A DNA stretch of 64,000 bases. Origin: Imbroritus primus (GTDB lineage Bacteria; Pseudomonadota; Gammaproteobacteria; Burkholderiales; Burkholderiaceae). The notes beneath the pieces were generated by a model. It had not been told where the DNA came from. It saw nothing but the letters and a program-made list of their open reading frames with translations, and ran no database searches. Shown piece by piece: positions 17,365-25,951 of this stretch (position 1 is its first letter; each line of letters opens with the position of its first letter). A program made the position numbers and the translations under genes. The DNA is taken from the NCBI RefSeq assembly GCF_964332355.1, contig NZ_OZ201293.1, positions 2,914,001 to 2,978,000 on the forward strand, in the 5' to 3' direction.

Positions 17365-17652
17365 GGCCATCTGTGAGCCGTCGGCACTGCAATCTGCCAA
17401 CCATGGATCGGTAGCCACTTCGCCTGGCAGTATTGGAGTTCTGTAGCGAGAAAGCCCACCGGCCATCCGGCGGAACTCCCGGGATGTGGTGGAGGCGGGC
17501 GAAAAGCGGGCGAAAAACCCGGGAAAAGCCTGCGCATAGGCCGCAAACCCACCAGCGCTGCGCACAGACGGCACGGCTGGACCAGTCGGCAGGTGGCCAC
17601 GCTTGCGCCCGGTCGGTACAACCCGGAATGCGACGGGACACCGCCCACCCGG
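17365..17652. other. Non-coding stretch between transposase element and dgt
   Basis: Together with the element's right end this makes a 338-base gap without a credible gene. Short frames exist but lack ribosome sites and have no recognisable content. The only feature noted is a tandem repeat of GCGGGCGAAAA near 17492-17515. No convincing dgt terminator was seen. Confidence 0.5.
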
Positions 17653-18786
17653 TCAGATGCCTTCGCGCACCTCGAACAGTCGGCGGTACTCGCGGATGGC
17701 GTAGCGGTCGGTCATACCGGCAATGTAGTGAGCGATCAGGCGGGGCTGGTCCTTGCCGTCCGCCTGGTACTGCTGCGGGAGCAGGCGCGGATCGTCCATG
17801 AACAGTTCGAACAGGTCGGTGATGATGCGGCCCGCCTTGGACGACATGCGCATCACCTGGTAGTGGCGATACAGGTTCTGGAACAGGAAACGCTTGAGCG
17901 CCGTGGCTTCCTTGCGCATGTCTTCGCTGAATGCCACCAGCGGCCCGGTGGCGCGCACATCGTCGATGGACGCTGGGGCGAGGCGCGCCACATTGGCCTG
18001 CGTGGTGGCGATCAGGTCAACGATCAGTGCATTGATCATACGTCGCACGGTTTCGTTAATGAGCCGGCGGCCATTGAGCCCCGGAAACGCGCGCAAGGCC
18101 TCGGCGTGATGCTCGACCCAGAGCGGCACGTCCTGCATCTGCTCGATGGTCAGCAAGCCGGAGCGCAGGCCGTCGTCGATATCGTGGTTGTTGTAGGCAA
18201 TCTCGTCGGCAAGATTGGCGAGCTGAGCCTCCATCGATGGTTGCGTACCCTCAAGGAAGCGCCGGCCAAGCTCGCCGAGCGCGGCAGCGTTCACGCGCGA
18301 GCAATGCTTGAGAATACCCTCGCGTGTCTCGAAGGTGAGATTCAGCCCATCGAATCCGCCGTAGCGCTCCTCAAGCACATCGACCACCAGCAGGCTCTGG
18401 AGGTTGTGCTCGAAGCCCCCGTACTGCTGCATGCAGGTGTTCAGCGCATCCTGCCCGGCATGGCCAAACGGCGTGTGACCCAGATCGTGCGCCAGCGAGA
18501 TGGCCTCGACAAGGTCTTCATTGAGGCCGAGATGGCGCGCAATCGAGCGCGCGATCTGTGCGACCTCGAGGCTGTGCGTAAGGCGCGTGCGGAACAGGTC
18601 GCCTTCGTGGTTGACGAAGACCTGCGTCTTGTACTCGAGCCGCCGGAAGGCAGTGCAATGGATGATACGGTCGCGGTCGCGCTGGAACTCGCTGCGCGAA
18701 GTCGAGCCCGGCTCGGCATGTGCCCGGCCACGCGACAGCGCGGAACGCGCCGCGTACGGGGCAAGATGGCTTTCGATATCGGTCAT
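17653..18786 (-). CDS. dgt: dGTP triphosphohydrolase-like HD-domain protein
   Basis: The 377-residue protein has the HD superfamily metal site: RLTHSLEVAQ, then LAHDLGHTPFGHAGQ, with a downstream DEIAYNNHDIDDGL. This matches the deoxyguanosinetriphosphate triphosphohydrolase-like proteins, which hydrolyse dNTPs to nucleoside and triphosphate. It is shorter than E. coli Dgt (about 505 residues) and belongs to the common Dgt-like type whose exact dNTP preference varies. It sits 21 bases after aroB and is probably cotranscribed with aroK-aroB. Confidence 0.9.
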   Translation of the reverse strand: MTDIESHLAPYAARSALSRGRAHAEPGSTSRSEFQRDRDRIIHCTAFRRLEYKTQVFVNHEGDLFRTRLTHSLEVAQIARSIARHLGLNEDLVEAISLAHDLGHTPFGHAGQDALNTCMQQYGGFEHNLQSLLVVDVLEERYGGFDGLNLTFETREGILKHCSRVNAAALGELGRRFLEGTQPSMEAQLANLADEIAYNNHDIDDGLRSGLLTIEQMQDVPLWVEHHAEALRAFPGLNGRRLINETVRRMINALIVDLIATTQANVARLAPASIDDVRATGPLVAFSEDMRKEATALKRFLFQNLYRHYQVMRMSSKAGRIITDLFELFMDDPRLLPQQYQADGKDQPRLIAHYIAGMTDRYAIREYRRLFEVREGI

Positions 18787-18807
18787 GCCCCGTCTCCCTG
18801 TTCAGTA

Positions 18808-19914
18808 TTACGCGACGTCCGGCTCGGCCGGGGGATGGATCACGGCGCGCTGCAGCGTGGCATGCAGGTCGGCATCCGGCACGGTCGTGACAAAGGCTTC
18901 GCCCAGCTTGCGCAGCAGGATGAACTTGATGCTGCCGGCCTCGGCCTTCTTGTCAACCTTCATCAGTTCGATATAGCGCGCCTCGCCCAGATCCGGCGCG
19001 ACGACCGGTAGCTGCGCGGCCCGCACCAGCGCGGCCAAGCGCGCGCGCGTTTCGACGTCAATGAAGCCCAGCCGCTCGGACAGCGACGCTGCCATCACCA
19101 TGCCGCAGCCCACGGCCTCGCCGTGCAGCCACTCACCGTAGCCCATGCCGGCCTCGATGGCGTGACCGAAGGTATGGCCGAAGTTGAGCGTGGCGCGCAG
19201 GCCCTGCTCGCGCTCGTCCTGCGCCACGACGTTGGCCTTGATCTCGCACGAGCGCTTGACCGCCAGCGCCATCAACTCCGGATCGCAGGCATTGAGGGCG
19301 CCGATGTTCTGTTCGATCCAGGCAAAGTAGTCCGCATCGGCGATCGCGCCGTGCTTGATTACCTCGGCCATGCCGGCGGCGAGCTCGCGCGGCGGCAGGG
19401 TCTTGAGCGTGTCAATATCGGCGATCACGGCCTGCGGCTGGTGGAACGCGCCGATCATGTTCTTGCCGAGCGGATGATTGATGCCGGTCTTGCCGCCCAC
19501 CGAGGAATCCACCTGCGACAGCAGCGTCGTCGGGATCTGGATGAATGGCACGCCGCGCATGTAGCATGCCGCGGCAAACCCTGTCATGTCGCCGACCACG
19601 CCGCCGCCGAGGGCCACCAGCGTGGTCTTGCGGTCCGCGCCCTGGCGCAGCAGCGCATCGAAGATACGGTTCAGCGTTTCCCAATGCTTGAAGGATTCGC
19701 CATCTGGCAGCGTAACGGTCGAGACCTTCTTGCCAAGGCTGCCGATCGCCGCCTCGACCTGGGCAGCGTAGAGCGGCCCAACGGTTTCGTTGGTGACGAT
19801 AACGGCCTGCGTGCCGCGGATATGGGGCGCCAGAAGGCTGGGATCGGCGAGCAACCCGCTGCCGATATGAATCGGATAGCTGCGGTCGCCCAGGTCAACG
19901 TTCAGGGTGATCAT
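18808..19914 (-). CDS. aroB: 3-dehydroquinate synthase
   Basis: AroB cyclises DAHP to 3-dehydroquinate, the second shikimate-pathway step, using NAD and a divalent metal. The 368-residue protein shows the NAD-binding ALGGGVVGDMTGFAA, PTTLLSQVDSSVGGKTGIN and the metal histidines in LNFGHTFGHAIE. I use the ATG at 19914 (MITLNVDLGDRSYPIHIG), the usual family N-terminus; an ATG at 19926 adds four residues. Either start lies within or beside the end of aroK, so the two are translationally coupled. Confidence 0.96.
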   Translation of the reverse strand: MITLNVDLGDRSYPIHIGSGLLADPSLLAPHIRGTQAVIVTNETVGPLYAAQVEAAIGSLGKKVSTVTLPDGESFKHWETLNRIFDALLRQGADRKTTLVALGGGVVGDMTGFAAACYMRGVPFIQIPTTLLSQVDSSVGGKTGINHPLGKNMIGAFHQPQAVIADIDTLKTLPPRELAAGMAEVIKHGAIADADYFAWIEQNIGALNACDPELMALAVKRSCEIKANVVAQDEREQGLRATLNFGHTFGHAIEAGMGYGEWLHGEAVGCGMVMAASLSERLGFIDVETRARLAALVRAAQLPVVAPDLGEARYIELMKVDKKAEAGSIKFILLRKLGEAFVTTVPDADLHATLQRAVIHPPAEPDVA

Positions 19915-20473
19915 CGTGTCGGGCATCGGTGGGCGCCGGCGGAATCGCGCCCCCTATTTCAAGTTGCATCAGTACCATATTAACAAGCTGCGCCACGCTC
20001 GGCTTGCCCGTCTCGATCACGAAATGCGCGACTTCACGGTAGAGCGGATCGCGCTGCGCATACAGCGCCTCAAGCTTGGCACGCGGATTCTCGGTTTGCA
20101 GCAGCGGGCGATTGCGGTCATGGCGCGTGCGTTGCCACAGATCATACGGATTGGCGCGCAGGTATACCACCACGCCACGCTCATGCAGGTGAGCGCGATT
20201 CTCTGGCCGCAGCACGGCGCCGCCGCCCGTGGCGAGAACAATGCCTTCGCGACGCGTCAGCTCATCGATAGCGAGCGCCTCGCGCTGCCGGAAACCATCC
20301 TCACCTTCCAGCTCGAAGATGGTCGGAATGCGTACGCCGCAACGCGCTTCGATTTCGTGATCGGAGTCGAAGAACGGACGACCGAGACGCTTGGCGACGG
20401 ACTTTCCGACCGTGGTCTTGCCAGCGCCCATCAGGCCGACGAAGAAGATGTTGTTCGGATTCAAACGGCTCAC
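19895..20473 (-). CDS. aroK: Shikimate kinase
   Basis: AroK phosphorylates shikimate at the 3-hydroxyl. It has the P-loop GLMGAGKTTVGK, the shikimate-binding FFDSDHEIE and GGGAVLRPENR, and the lid arginine region LWQRTRHDRNRPLL. Family length is about 170-190; the GTG at 20473 (VSRLNPNNIFFVG) gives 192 residues, whereas a GTG at 20599 would add 42 unlikely residues. No strong ribosome site was seen at either, so the start is uncertain. The aroK-aroB overlap is common in proteobacteria, often next to pilQ as here. Confidence 0.94.
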   Translation of the reverse strand: MSRLNPNNIFFVGLMGAGKTTVGKSVAKRLGRPFFDSDHEIEARCGVRIPTIFELEGEDGFRQREALAIDELTRREGIVLATGGGAVLRPENRAHLHERGVVVYLRANPYDLWQRTRHDRNRPLLQTENPRAKLEALYAQRDPLYREVAHFVIETGKPSVAQLVNMVLMQLEIGGAIPPAPTDARHDDHPER

Positions 20474-20558
20474 GCCACATCGGGGCGCGATGGCATCACA
20501 CCCGGGTTGCAAAAAACGGAATTGCCCGAGCGTAACACGAGCAGTGGCGCAAAGTGAA

Positions 20559-20612
20559 CTGGGCGGGCCGGCGAACCGGTCCCGCCCAGGCGGCGACACT
20601 GACGGTCGCCGC
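20559..20612 (-). other. Two tandem hairpins between pilQ and aroK
   Basis: The first, 20559-20589, is CTGGGCGGG-CCGG-CGAA-CCGG-T-CCCGCCCAG, a 13-bp stem with one bulged base. The second, 20590-20612, is GCGGCGAC-N7-GTCGCCGC. Together they probably end or attenuate the pil transcript ahead of aroK. Only a short pyrimidine-rich tail (TTCACTTT) follows. Confidence 0.45.
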
Positions 20613-20650
20613 TAACTACCGACCCTGATTACCAACGCAGACTACGACGT

Positions 20651-22753
20651 CTACTGGCGCGAGGCTTGGCTGGCGATCACGCGTGGCGTCAGGAAGATCA
20701 GCAGTTCAGTGCGGTCGTCGGTACGGCCGGTGCGCTTGAACAGGTTGCCGAGGACGGGGATGTCGCCAAGCAGGGGCACCTTTTCCACATCGGTACGCTC
20801 GTTCTGCGTGAAGATACCACCGATCACCACCGTCCCGCCGTTTTCGACCAGCACCTGAGTCTTCACGTGCTTGGTATCGATGGCAAAACCCGAGTCGGTG
20901 CGGATGCCCACGCTGTCCTTGTTGACATCGACGTCGAGCAGGACATTGCCTTCCGGCGTGATCTGCGGCACGACCTCGAGCTTGAGGTTGGCCTTGCGGA
21001 ACTGTACCGAAGTCGCGCCGCTCGAGGTGGCCGCCTGGTAGGGCAGTTCGGTACCTTGTTCGATCAGCGCCTTGACGTTGTCGGCGGTGACCACGCGCGG
21101 GCTCGAGATGATCTTGCCACGGCCATCGGCTTCCAGCGCCGACAGCTCCAGATTGAGGAAGCGGTTGGCCGTGCTCGAGAACAGGCTCAGCGCGAGCGCC
21201 GCCGGTTGCGCGGTATTGATGACGTTGGCCGGCAGGCTCAGGAACGGCACATTGTTGAGCGTACCCACGCCAGAAGTGTTGTCCGGCGGAATATAGTTGC
21301 TGCCGATGGCCGCAGTGTTGCCGCCACCCACGCTGCGCCGGTCGGCGAAGCCCAGGCGCACGCCCAGGTTACGGCTGAAGCGGTCATCCGCCTCGACGAT
21401 ACGCGCCTCGATAACCACCTGGCGAACCGATACGTCGACACGCTGCAAGAGATTCTGCACCTCTTCCAGCTTGCTGGCGATGTCCGACACGAACAACTGG
21501 TTGGTCCGCACATCCGCCGTCAGTGAGCCACGCTTGGACAGCACGCGCGTGGCGCCCGGCCCGGTGCCGCCCACCAGCATCTTGCGCACGTCGTCGGCGC
21601 GCTGGTAGTTGAGCTGGAACACCTGGGTCCGCAACGGTTCAAGATCGGCGATCTGCGCCTGTGACTCGAGCTCGAGTTTTTCCTTGGTCGCCAGTTCGGC
21701 GCGCGGCGCGACCAGCAGCACGTTGCCGTTGCGGCGCGAGGCCAGGCCCTTGCTGTCCATGACGATCTGCAGCGCCTGGTCCCACGGCACATCGTTGAGA
21801 CGCAGGGTGAGATTGCCCTGCACGCTGTCGCTGGTGATGATGTTCAGGTTGGTGAAATCGGCGAACACCTGGAGCAGCTGCCGGATATCGATGTTCTGGA
21901 AATTCAGCGACAGGCGCTCGCCCTTGTATCCCCGGCCGCTGATCAGCTTGGACGGGTCTTCCTTGACGGGACGGACCTCAACGACGAACTGGGTATCGGT
22001 CTGGTAGGAGTTGTATTCCCAGTTCGCGCCGCGCGGCTCGATGACGAGGCGTGTGCCATTGCCATTCTCGCTCGCGCGCATCGCCTCGACCGGCGTGCCG
22101 AAGTCGGTCACGTCATAGCGACGACGCAGGCTTTCGGGCAACGCCGTCTCGAGAAAATCGACGACGATGTTGCGGCCCTGCTGGGCGATATTGATCGGCA
22201 CGTCGCGCGATGCCAGATCGACCACCACGCGGCCCGCACCATCCGTACCGCGACGGAAGTCGATATTGCGCAGCGACGGCCGGCTCAGGTTGGCGCGCTG
22301 TGCGGCGCTCGGCACCGGCGCGGTAAACGTCGGTGTAGTTGCCGGCGCGGTGTCGATAGTGACGATGTACTGCTTGCCTTTCAACTCCGCCTGGTAGCGG
22401 GCCGGGCGGATCAGCTCAAGAATCACGCGCGTACGGTCGGCGATCTGCACCACGTTCGCGCTGCGCAACAGCTTGCCGCCATACTGGTAATTGGCGCGCT
22501 GCTGCGGAAACCCGGTCGCAAAGAAGTCGATCGCGATACGCGCCGGCGACTGCGTGCTGAAATCGACCGGCGGCTGCGCAGGAGCCTCCGCCAGGTCGAT
22601 GGTCAGGACGGTCGATTCACCCACATTGGCCGACGTCACTTTCTGGATGCTGTTGCCTTGCGCCAGCGCCATCGCCCCGCTGCCCAGCAGCATGGTGGCC
22701 ACGGCAAAGCGTGCCACCCAGCGCCGGATTCCCCCACCCGTGTTCGTCCGCAT
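20651..22753 (-). CDS. pilQ: Type IV pilus secretin PilQ
   Basis: PilQ forms the outer-membrane pore for type IV pili. The 700-residue protein has an N-terminal signal (WVARFAVATMLLGSGAMALAQ), AMIN-type domains near 30-260, an STN/N0 segment (LSLNFQNIDIRQLLQVFADF) and the C-terminal secretin domain ending PLLGDIPVLGNLFKRT and TELLIFLTPRVI. The ATG at 22753 overlaps the pilP stop (TAATG) and follows GGAG by eight bases. It is the last gene of pilMNOPQ and also serves natural competence in related bacteria. Confidence 0.96.
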   Translation of the reverse strand: MRTNTGGGIRRWVARFAVATMLLGSGAMALAQGNSIQKVTSANVGESTVLTIDLAEAPAQPPVDFSTQSPARIAIDFFATGFPQQRANYQYGGKLLRSANVVQIADRTRVILELIRPARYQAELKGKQYIVTIDTAPATTPTFTAPVPSAAQRANLSRPSLRNIDFRRGTDGAGRVVVDLASRDVPINIAQQGRNIVVDFLETALPESLRRRYDVTDFGTPVEAMRASENGNGTRLVIEPRGANWEYNSYQTDTQFVVEVRPVKEDPSKLISGRGYKGERLSLNFQNIDIRQLLQVFADFTNLNIITSDSVQGNLTLRLNDVPWDQALQIVMDSKGLASRRNGNVLLVAPRAELATKEKLELESQAQIADLEPLRTQVFQLNYQRADDVRKMLVGGTGPGATRVLSKRGSLTADVRTNQLFVSDIASKLEEVQNLLQRVDVSVRQVVIEARIVEADDRFSRNLGVRLGFADRRSVGGGNTAAIGSNYIPPDNTSGVGTLNNVPFLSLPANVINTAQPAALALSLFSSTANRFLNLELSALEADGRGKIISSPRVVTADNVKALIEQGTELPYQAATSSGATSVQFRKANLKLEVVPQITPEGNVLLDVDVNKDSVGIRTDSGFAIDTKHVKTQVLVENGGTVVIGGIFTQNERTDVEKVPLLGDIPVLGNLFKRTGRTDDRTELLIFLTPRVIASQASRQ

Positions 22754-23259
22754 TACCGGCTCTCCTGCATTTTCAGTGTGCTCATGCGCTCCTTCCATTC
22801 GCCCGCCCCTTCCTGGACAAGCTCGCGCAAGGCCACTTCGTTTTCTGTAATGCGCACGATGCGGCCGTAATTCTGGCCGATATGCTGCCCCACCCGCACC
22901 TGGTGCGCCTTGCCGTCGACCACGACAATGGCATGCGCCTGGCCGCCCTTTCTCATGACCCCTTGCAGCTGGAAATTCTCCAGCGGATATTCTTCCAGCG
23001 GCTCACGCTGGCGCATGCCGTCCGGCGACTCGGAAAAACTCCGGTTCAGTTCGCCAATCTTGCGCTGGCTGAAGGGCTCGACGCTGGCTTGCGCCTTGTA
23101 TTCGATGGCCTCGTACGGCTTGGCCTCCGGCAAGGCCGCCGGCCGCGGCACCGGGGCCGTGCGGGTCTGCTGCATCCACGTGCGCAGCTCGTCCTCCCGG
23201 CTGCTGCAGGCGGCGAGCAGGCACAGGACGCACAGCGCTGTCAGCGTCCGCGCGCTCAT
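22753..23259 (-). CDS. pilP: Type IV pilus assembly lipoprotein PilP
   Basis: The 168-residue protein begins with a lipoprotein signal ending LLAAC. It contains the PilP core: PLEEYPLENFQLQGVMRKGGQAHAIV in two parts, then HQVRVGQHIGQNYGRIVRI. PilP links the PilN/PilO inner-membrane platform to PilQ. Start and stop overlap pilO and pilQ. Confidence 0.94.
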   Translation of the reverse strand: MSARTLTALCVLCLLAACSSREDELRTWMQQTRTAPVPRPAALPEAKPYEAIEYKAQASVEPFSQRKIGELNRSFSESPDGMRQREPLEEYPLENFQLQGVMRKGGQAHAIVVVDGKAHQVRVGQHIGQNYGRIVRITENEVALRELVQEGAGEWKERMSTLKMQESR

Positions 23260-23921
23260 GTTGCCGCTCCTTTCCTGGCGTGCGGCGCCTTACGCTGCGC
23301 CTCTTGCTCCTGGGCATCCAGGGCACGGAATGCCTTGGCCTGGGACTCCATCACCAGGGCGCCATCCTTGGTAGTAGTGAGCTGCAGGTTCTGCAAGGTG
23401 ACGATCCGCGACAGCGCGGCGACGTCAGCAGCGAATTGCGCGATCTCGTGATACTGGCCGATGACTTTGACGCGCACCGGGATTTCCGCGTAGTACGGCC
23501 GCAGCACATCGGGCTCCGGCTTGAACAGTTCGAACTGCAAGCCACGGGCGATCCCCGCCTGGTTCACATCGGCCAGCAGCGCATCCATCTCCGTGCGACT
23601 CGGGAGTTGCCGCTCCAGACGGGCAACGCGCTGCTCCACCTCTTTCTTCTGTTCGCGCAGCAGCGGCAGGTTGGCCACCTGTGCCGTCTTGGTCTGGAAA
23701 TCCTGGCGCAGCATGGCCTGGCGGGCCCGCGCCGCATCGCGTTCGGCAAACTTGTCGGACCAGTAGAATTGCCAGCCGAGCACCACCACGAGCACGCCCA
23801 CCAGCGCCATGATGGTGTAACGCGGCACGTCCGGCCATGTTTCAGGCTCGTTCAGATTGAGCCCACGGAATTGCGCGAGCGCATCTTCCAGCGACACATT
23901 GAGCGAAAGTGCCATGGTCAT
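23256..23921 (-). CDS. pilO: Type IV pilus inner-membrane platform protein PilO
   Basis: The 221-residue bitopic protein has a short cytosolic segment, one membrane helix (YTIMALVGVLVVVLGWQFYW), a coiled coil around residues 70-100 (EQKKEVEQRVARLERQLP) and a ferredoxin-like periplasmic domain (ELFKPEPDVLRPYYAEIPV). It heterodimerises with PilN. The lysine-rich C-terminal tail is probably flexible. It overlaps pilN and pilP by four bases each. Confidence 0.93.
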   Translation of the reverse strand: MTMALSLNVSLEDALAQFRGLNLNEPETWPDVPRYTIMALVGVLVVVLGWQFYWSDKFAERDAARARQAMLRQDFQTKTAQVANLPLLREQKKEVEQRVARLERQLPSRTEMDALLADVNQAGIARGLQFELFKPEPDVLRPYYAEIPVRVKVIGQYHEIAQFAADVAALSRIVTLQNLQLTTTKDGALVMESQAKAFRALDAQEQEAQRKAPHARKGAAT

Positions 23922-24553
23922 GCCCCCTTGCCGGCTTTGTCGGGCGCGGCGGGCACCCCGGATGCGCCCTGCGCGGGCGGATCCGCCGGCCGGTAGCTGA
24001 AGCGCAGCGAAAACTCGAACAGGCGTCGCTGCTCCTTGAGGTTATTGGTCATCGTGATGGCCTTGGTTTCCAGCAGCTCGGCGTTCGCCAGCCACGGTAC
24101 CTCGCTGAGACTGCGTAGCACCTGGGACACGCGCTCGTTGGACTGGGCAACCCCGACGATGGTGAATTTCTCGTCCTCCTGGCGCAGCGTCTTGAAGAAC
24201 ACGCCGTCCGGCGCTAGCCGCACCAGCTCCTCGAGCAGTTGCACCGGCCGGTTGCGCTTGATCTGCAGGCTTTCCACCGCGTTCTGGCGCTGCAGCAGCT
24301 CGTCGATCTCCTTGCGCAGGGAGTTCACTTCGGTGATTTCCCGGTCGAGCCGGGCGTTCTCAACGGTGAGAATGGCGTTGAGCTGCGTTTCCGCTGCCGT
24401 CTGGCGGTCAATGATGAAACCGCCGAGCAGGACAGCCACGGCGCCACCGACGGCGGCCACGCCCAGCCCGGTCATGACGCGCTGGCGCCGGCGTGCCTTG
24501 CGCTCGCCGTGATAGGGCAGCAGGTTGATGCTCGGCAACGATTTGCTCGTCAT
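23918..24553 (-). CDS. pilN: Type IV pilus inner-membrane platform protein PilN
   Basis: This protein carries the conserved cytosolic SINLLPYHGERKARRR motif at residues 8-23, which docks into PilM. It then has a membrane helix (VAAVGGAVAVLLGGFIID), a coiled coil and a periplasmic domain. The length of 211 is normal. It is translationally coupled to pilM and pilO through four-base overlaps. Confidence 0.95.
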   Translation of the reverse strand: MTSKSLPSINLLPYHGERKARRRQRVMTGLGVAAVGGAVAVLLGGFIIDRQTAAETQLNAILTVENARLDREITEVNSLRKEIDELLQRQNAVESLQIKRNRPVQLLEELVRLAPDGVFFKTLRQEDEKFTIVGVAQSNERVSQVLRSLSEVPWLANAELLETKAITMTNNLKEQRRLFEFSLRFSYRPADPPAQGASGVPAAPDKAGKGA

Positions 24554-25647
24554 GCTCCGGCCCCCTGCTGCAGGCCGCGCAGTGCCAGGCCCGCGGCGAC
24601 GATATAGGCTGGCAGGTCACGCTGCAGATAGCGCGCGTTGACCTTTTCGGCAGTTTCCATGTTGACGAAGGGATTGGCCAACGTGGTCGGCAGCTGCATC
24701 TGCTGCTCCACCGCGGCCTGCAGGCCGACCAGCGAGGCATGGCCGCCGCCGAGGATGATCTCGTCGACCCGGCCCACGCTGGAAACCGACATGAAATTGC
24801 GGATCGCATTGGCGACCTCGGCAGCCACATGCTCAAGGGCGGGTCGCAGCAATTGCTCGCGGTACGCGTCCGGCAGGCTGTTCTTGCGCTTCTTGACCTC
24901 CGCCTGCAGGAACTCCAGCGTGAAGGTCTGGGACACCGCCTCGGTGAGCTGGTCTCCCCAGATGCCGACAGGCTGCCGATAAAGCTCTTTCCACCCTTGA
25001 TAGAAAGCTACCCAGGAGCGGCTGCCGCCGAGGCAGAAGACGGCCACCACCGGCAGGTCGCGCGCCTGGGCCTCGTCGATATCCGTACGCAGCGCCAGCA
25101 TGTGAGTGACGGTACGCTGCAGGGCGAATTCCTCGACATCCATGACCAGCGGCTTCAGGCCCGCCATCTCGGCGGCCGTGACGCGTGTCTGGACATGATC
25201 GCTGGCGGCAGCGGTCACGTTCACGCCGATGCCGCCCTCGGTCTCGCTCGGACCGATCACGACGAAATCGAAATTGACGTTCTGGGAAGGAGGAAACAGC
25301 CGATTGGCTTCGCTTTCGACCTGCATGACCATTTCATCGTCACTCAGGTTGTCGGGCAGGCTGATGGTCTGGTTTTCGGTGAGGGTGGCAGGCAAGCCCA
25401 GGACAGCGCGACTTTCGCGGATGCCGGCCTTGCCAAGTGCCTGGCGGATCGCCTGGGCGACGGGCTCGATGCTGACGACATTGCCTTCGGCCACGGCGCC
25501 GCGCGGCAATAGCTCGCTGGCGCACTTTTCCAGCCGGAAACCGCCGCCGCTACCGACCGACAGCTCCACGACCTTGACGCTGACGGACCCGATATCCACG
25601 CCAACCATGGCGCGCCGCAGCAAGCCGGACCATATTCCCCGTCGCAC
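24550..25647 (-). CDS. pilM: Type IV pilus assembly ATP-binding protein PilM
   Basis: PilM is an actin-like cytosolic protein that binds the PilN N-terminus. Its nucleotide-binding phosphate loop is VGVDIGSVSVKVVEL, with a second motif EIILGGGHASLVGL near the C-terminus. It heads the operon. The GTG at 25647 gives 365 residues and has a purine-rich AGAGGGG upstream; the ATG at 25608 would remove 13 residues. A TTGCCA-N17-GAGAAT promoter lies about 75-100 bases upstream. Confidence 0.94.
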   Translation of the reverse strand: MRRGIWSGLLRRAMVGVDIGSVSVKVVELSVGSGGGFRLEKCASELLPRGAVAEGNVVSIEPVAQAIRQALGKAGIRESRAVLGLPATLTENQTISLPDNLSDDEMVMQVESEANRLFPPSQNVNFDFVVIGPSETEGGIGVNVTAAASDHVQTRVTAAEMAGLKPLVMDVEEFALQRTVTHMLALRTDIDEAQARDLPVVAVFCLGGSRSWVAFYQGWKELYRQPVGIWGDQLTEAVSQTFTLEFLQAEVKKRKNSLPDAYREQLLRPALEHVAAEVANAIRNFMSVSSVGRVDEIILGGGHASLVGLQAAVEQQMQLPTTLANPFVNMETAEKVNARYLQRDLPAYIVAAGLALRGLQQGAGA

Positions 25648-25951
25648 GAATGACCACCCCTCTGCGTTCTTCTGCGAACTTGTACCGGCGTTTCGCCAGT
25701 TTCTTATTGATGTGCCGGTCGATTCTCACAAATAACGGCTACATTGGCAATCCGGACGACACCCGTTTTTTCGATTTGGCAACCGGATGCAGAAACCGTT
25801 GTCAGAATCCCACGTTCTGCTTACTTTTCGTCACAGACGTGCGACGCGATGCAATGCATCATTTCCGTTGCACTCCGGATGGTCGCGCCCCATTTCCGAG
25901 CCGCTCGGGCGCAGGCGATATAATCCGGTCCACGCTTTCAAGGTCCTCTTT
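25648..25951. promoter_or_regulatory. Divergent control region between pilM and the PBP gene
   Basis: This 304-base gap holds no gene. Leftward, TTGCCA (25750-25745), 17 bases, GAGAAT (25727-25722) is a candidate pilM promoter. Rightward, TATAAT at 25919-25924 is a candidate -10 for the PBP gene, without a recognisable -35. Between them lies the palindrome GATGCA-A-TGCATC at 25848-25860, a possible operator. Confidence 0.45.

Noticed and set aside
17360..17648. Possible small gene between the transposase and dgt
   Set aside because: The short frames in this gap lack ribosome sites and resemble no family; one merely runs on from the transposase region.
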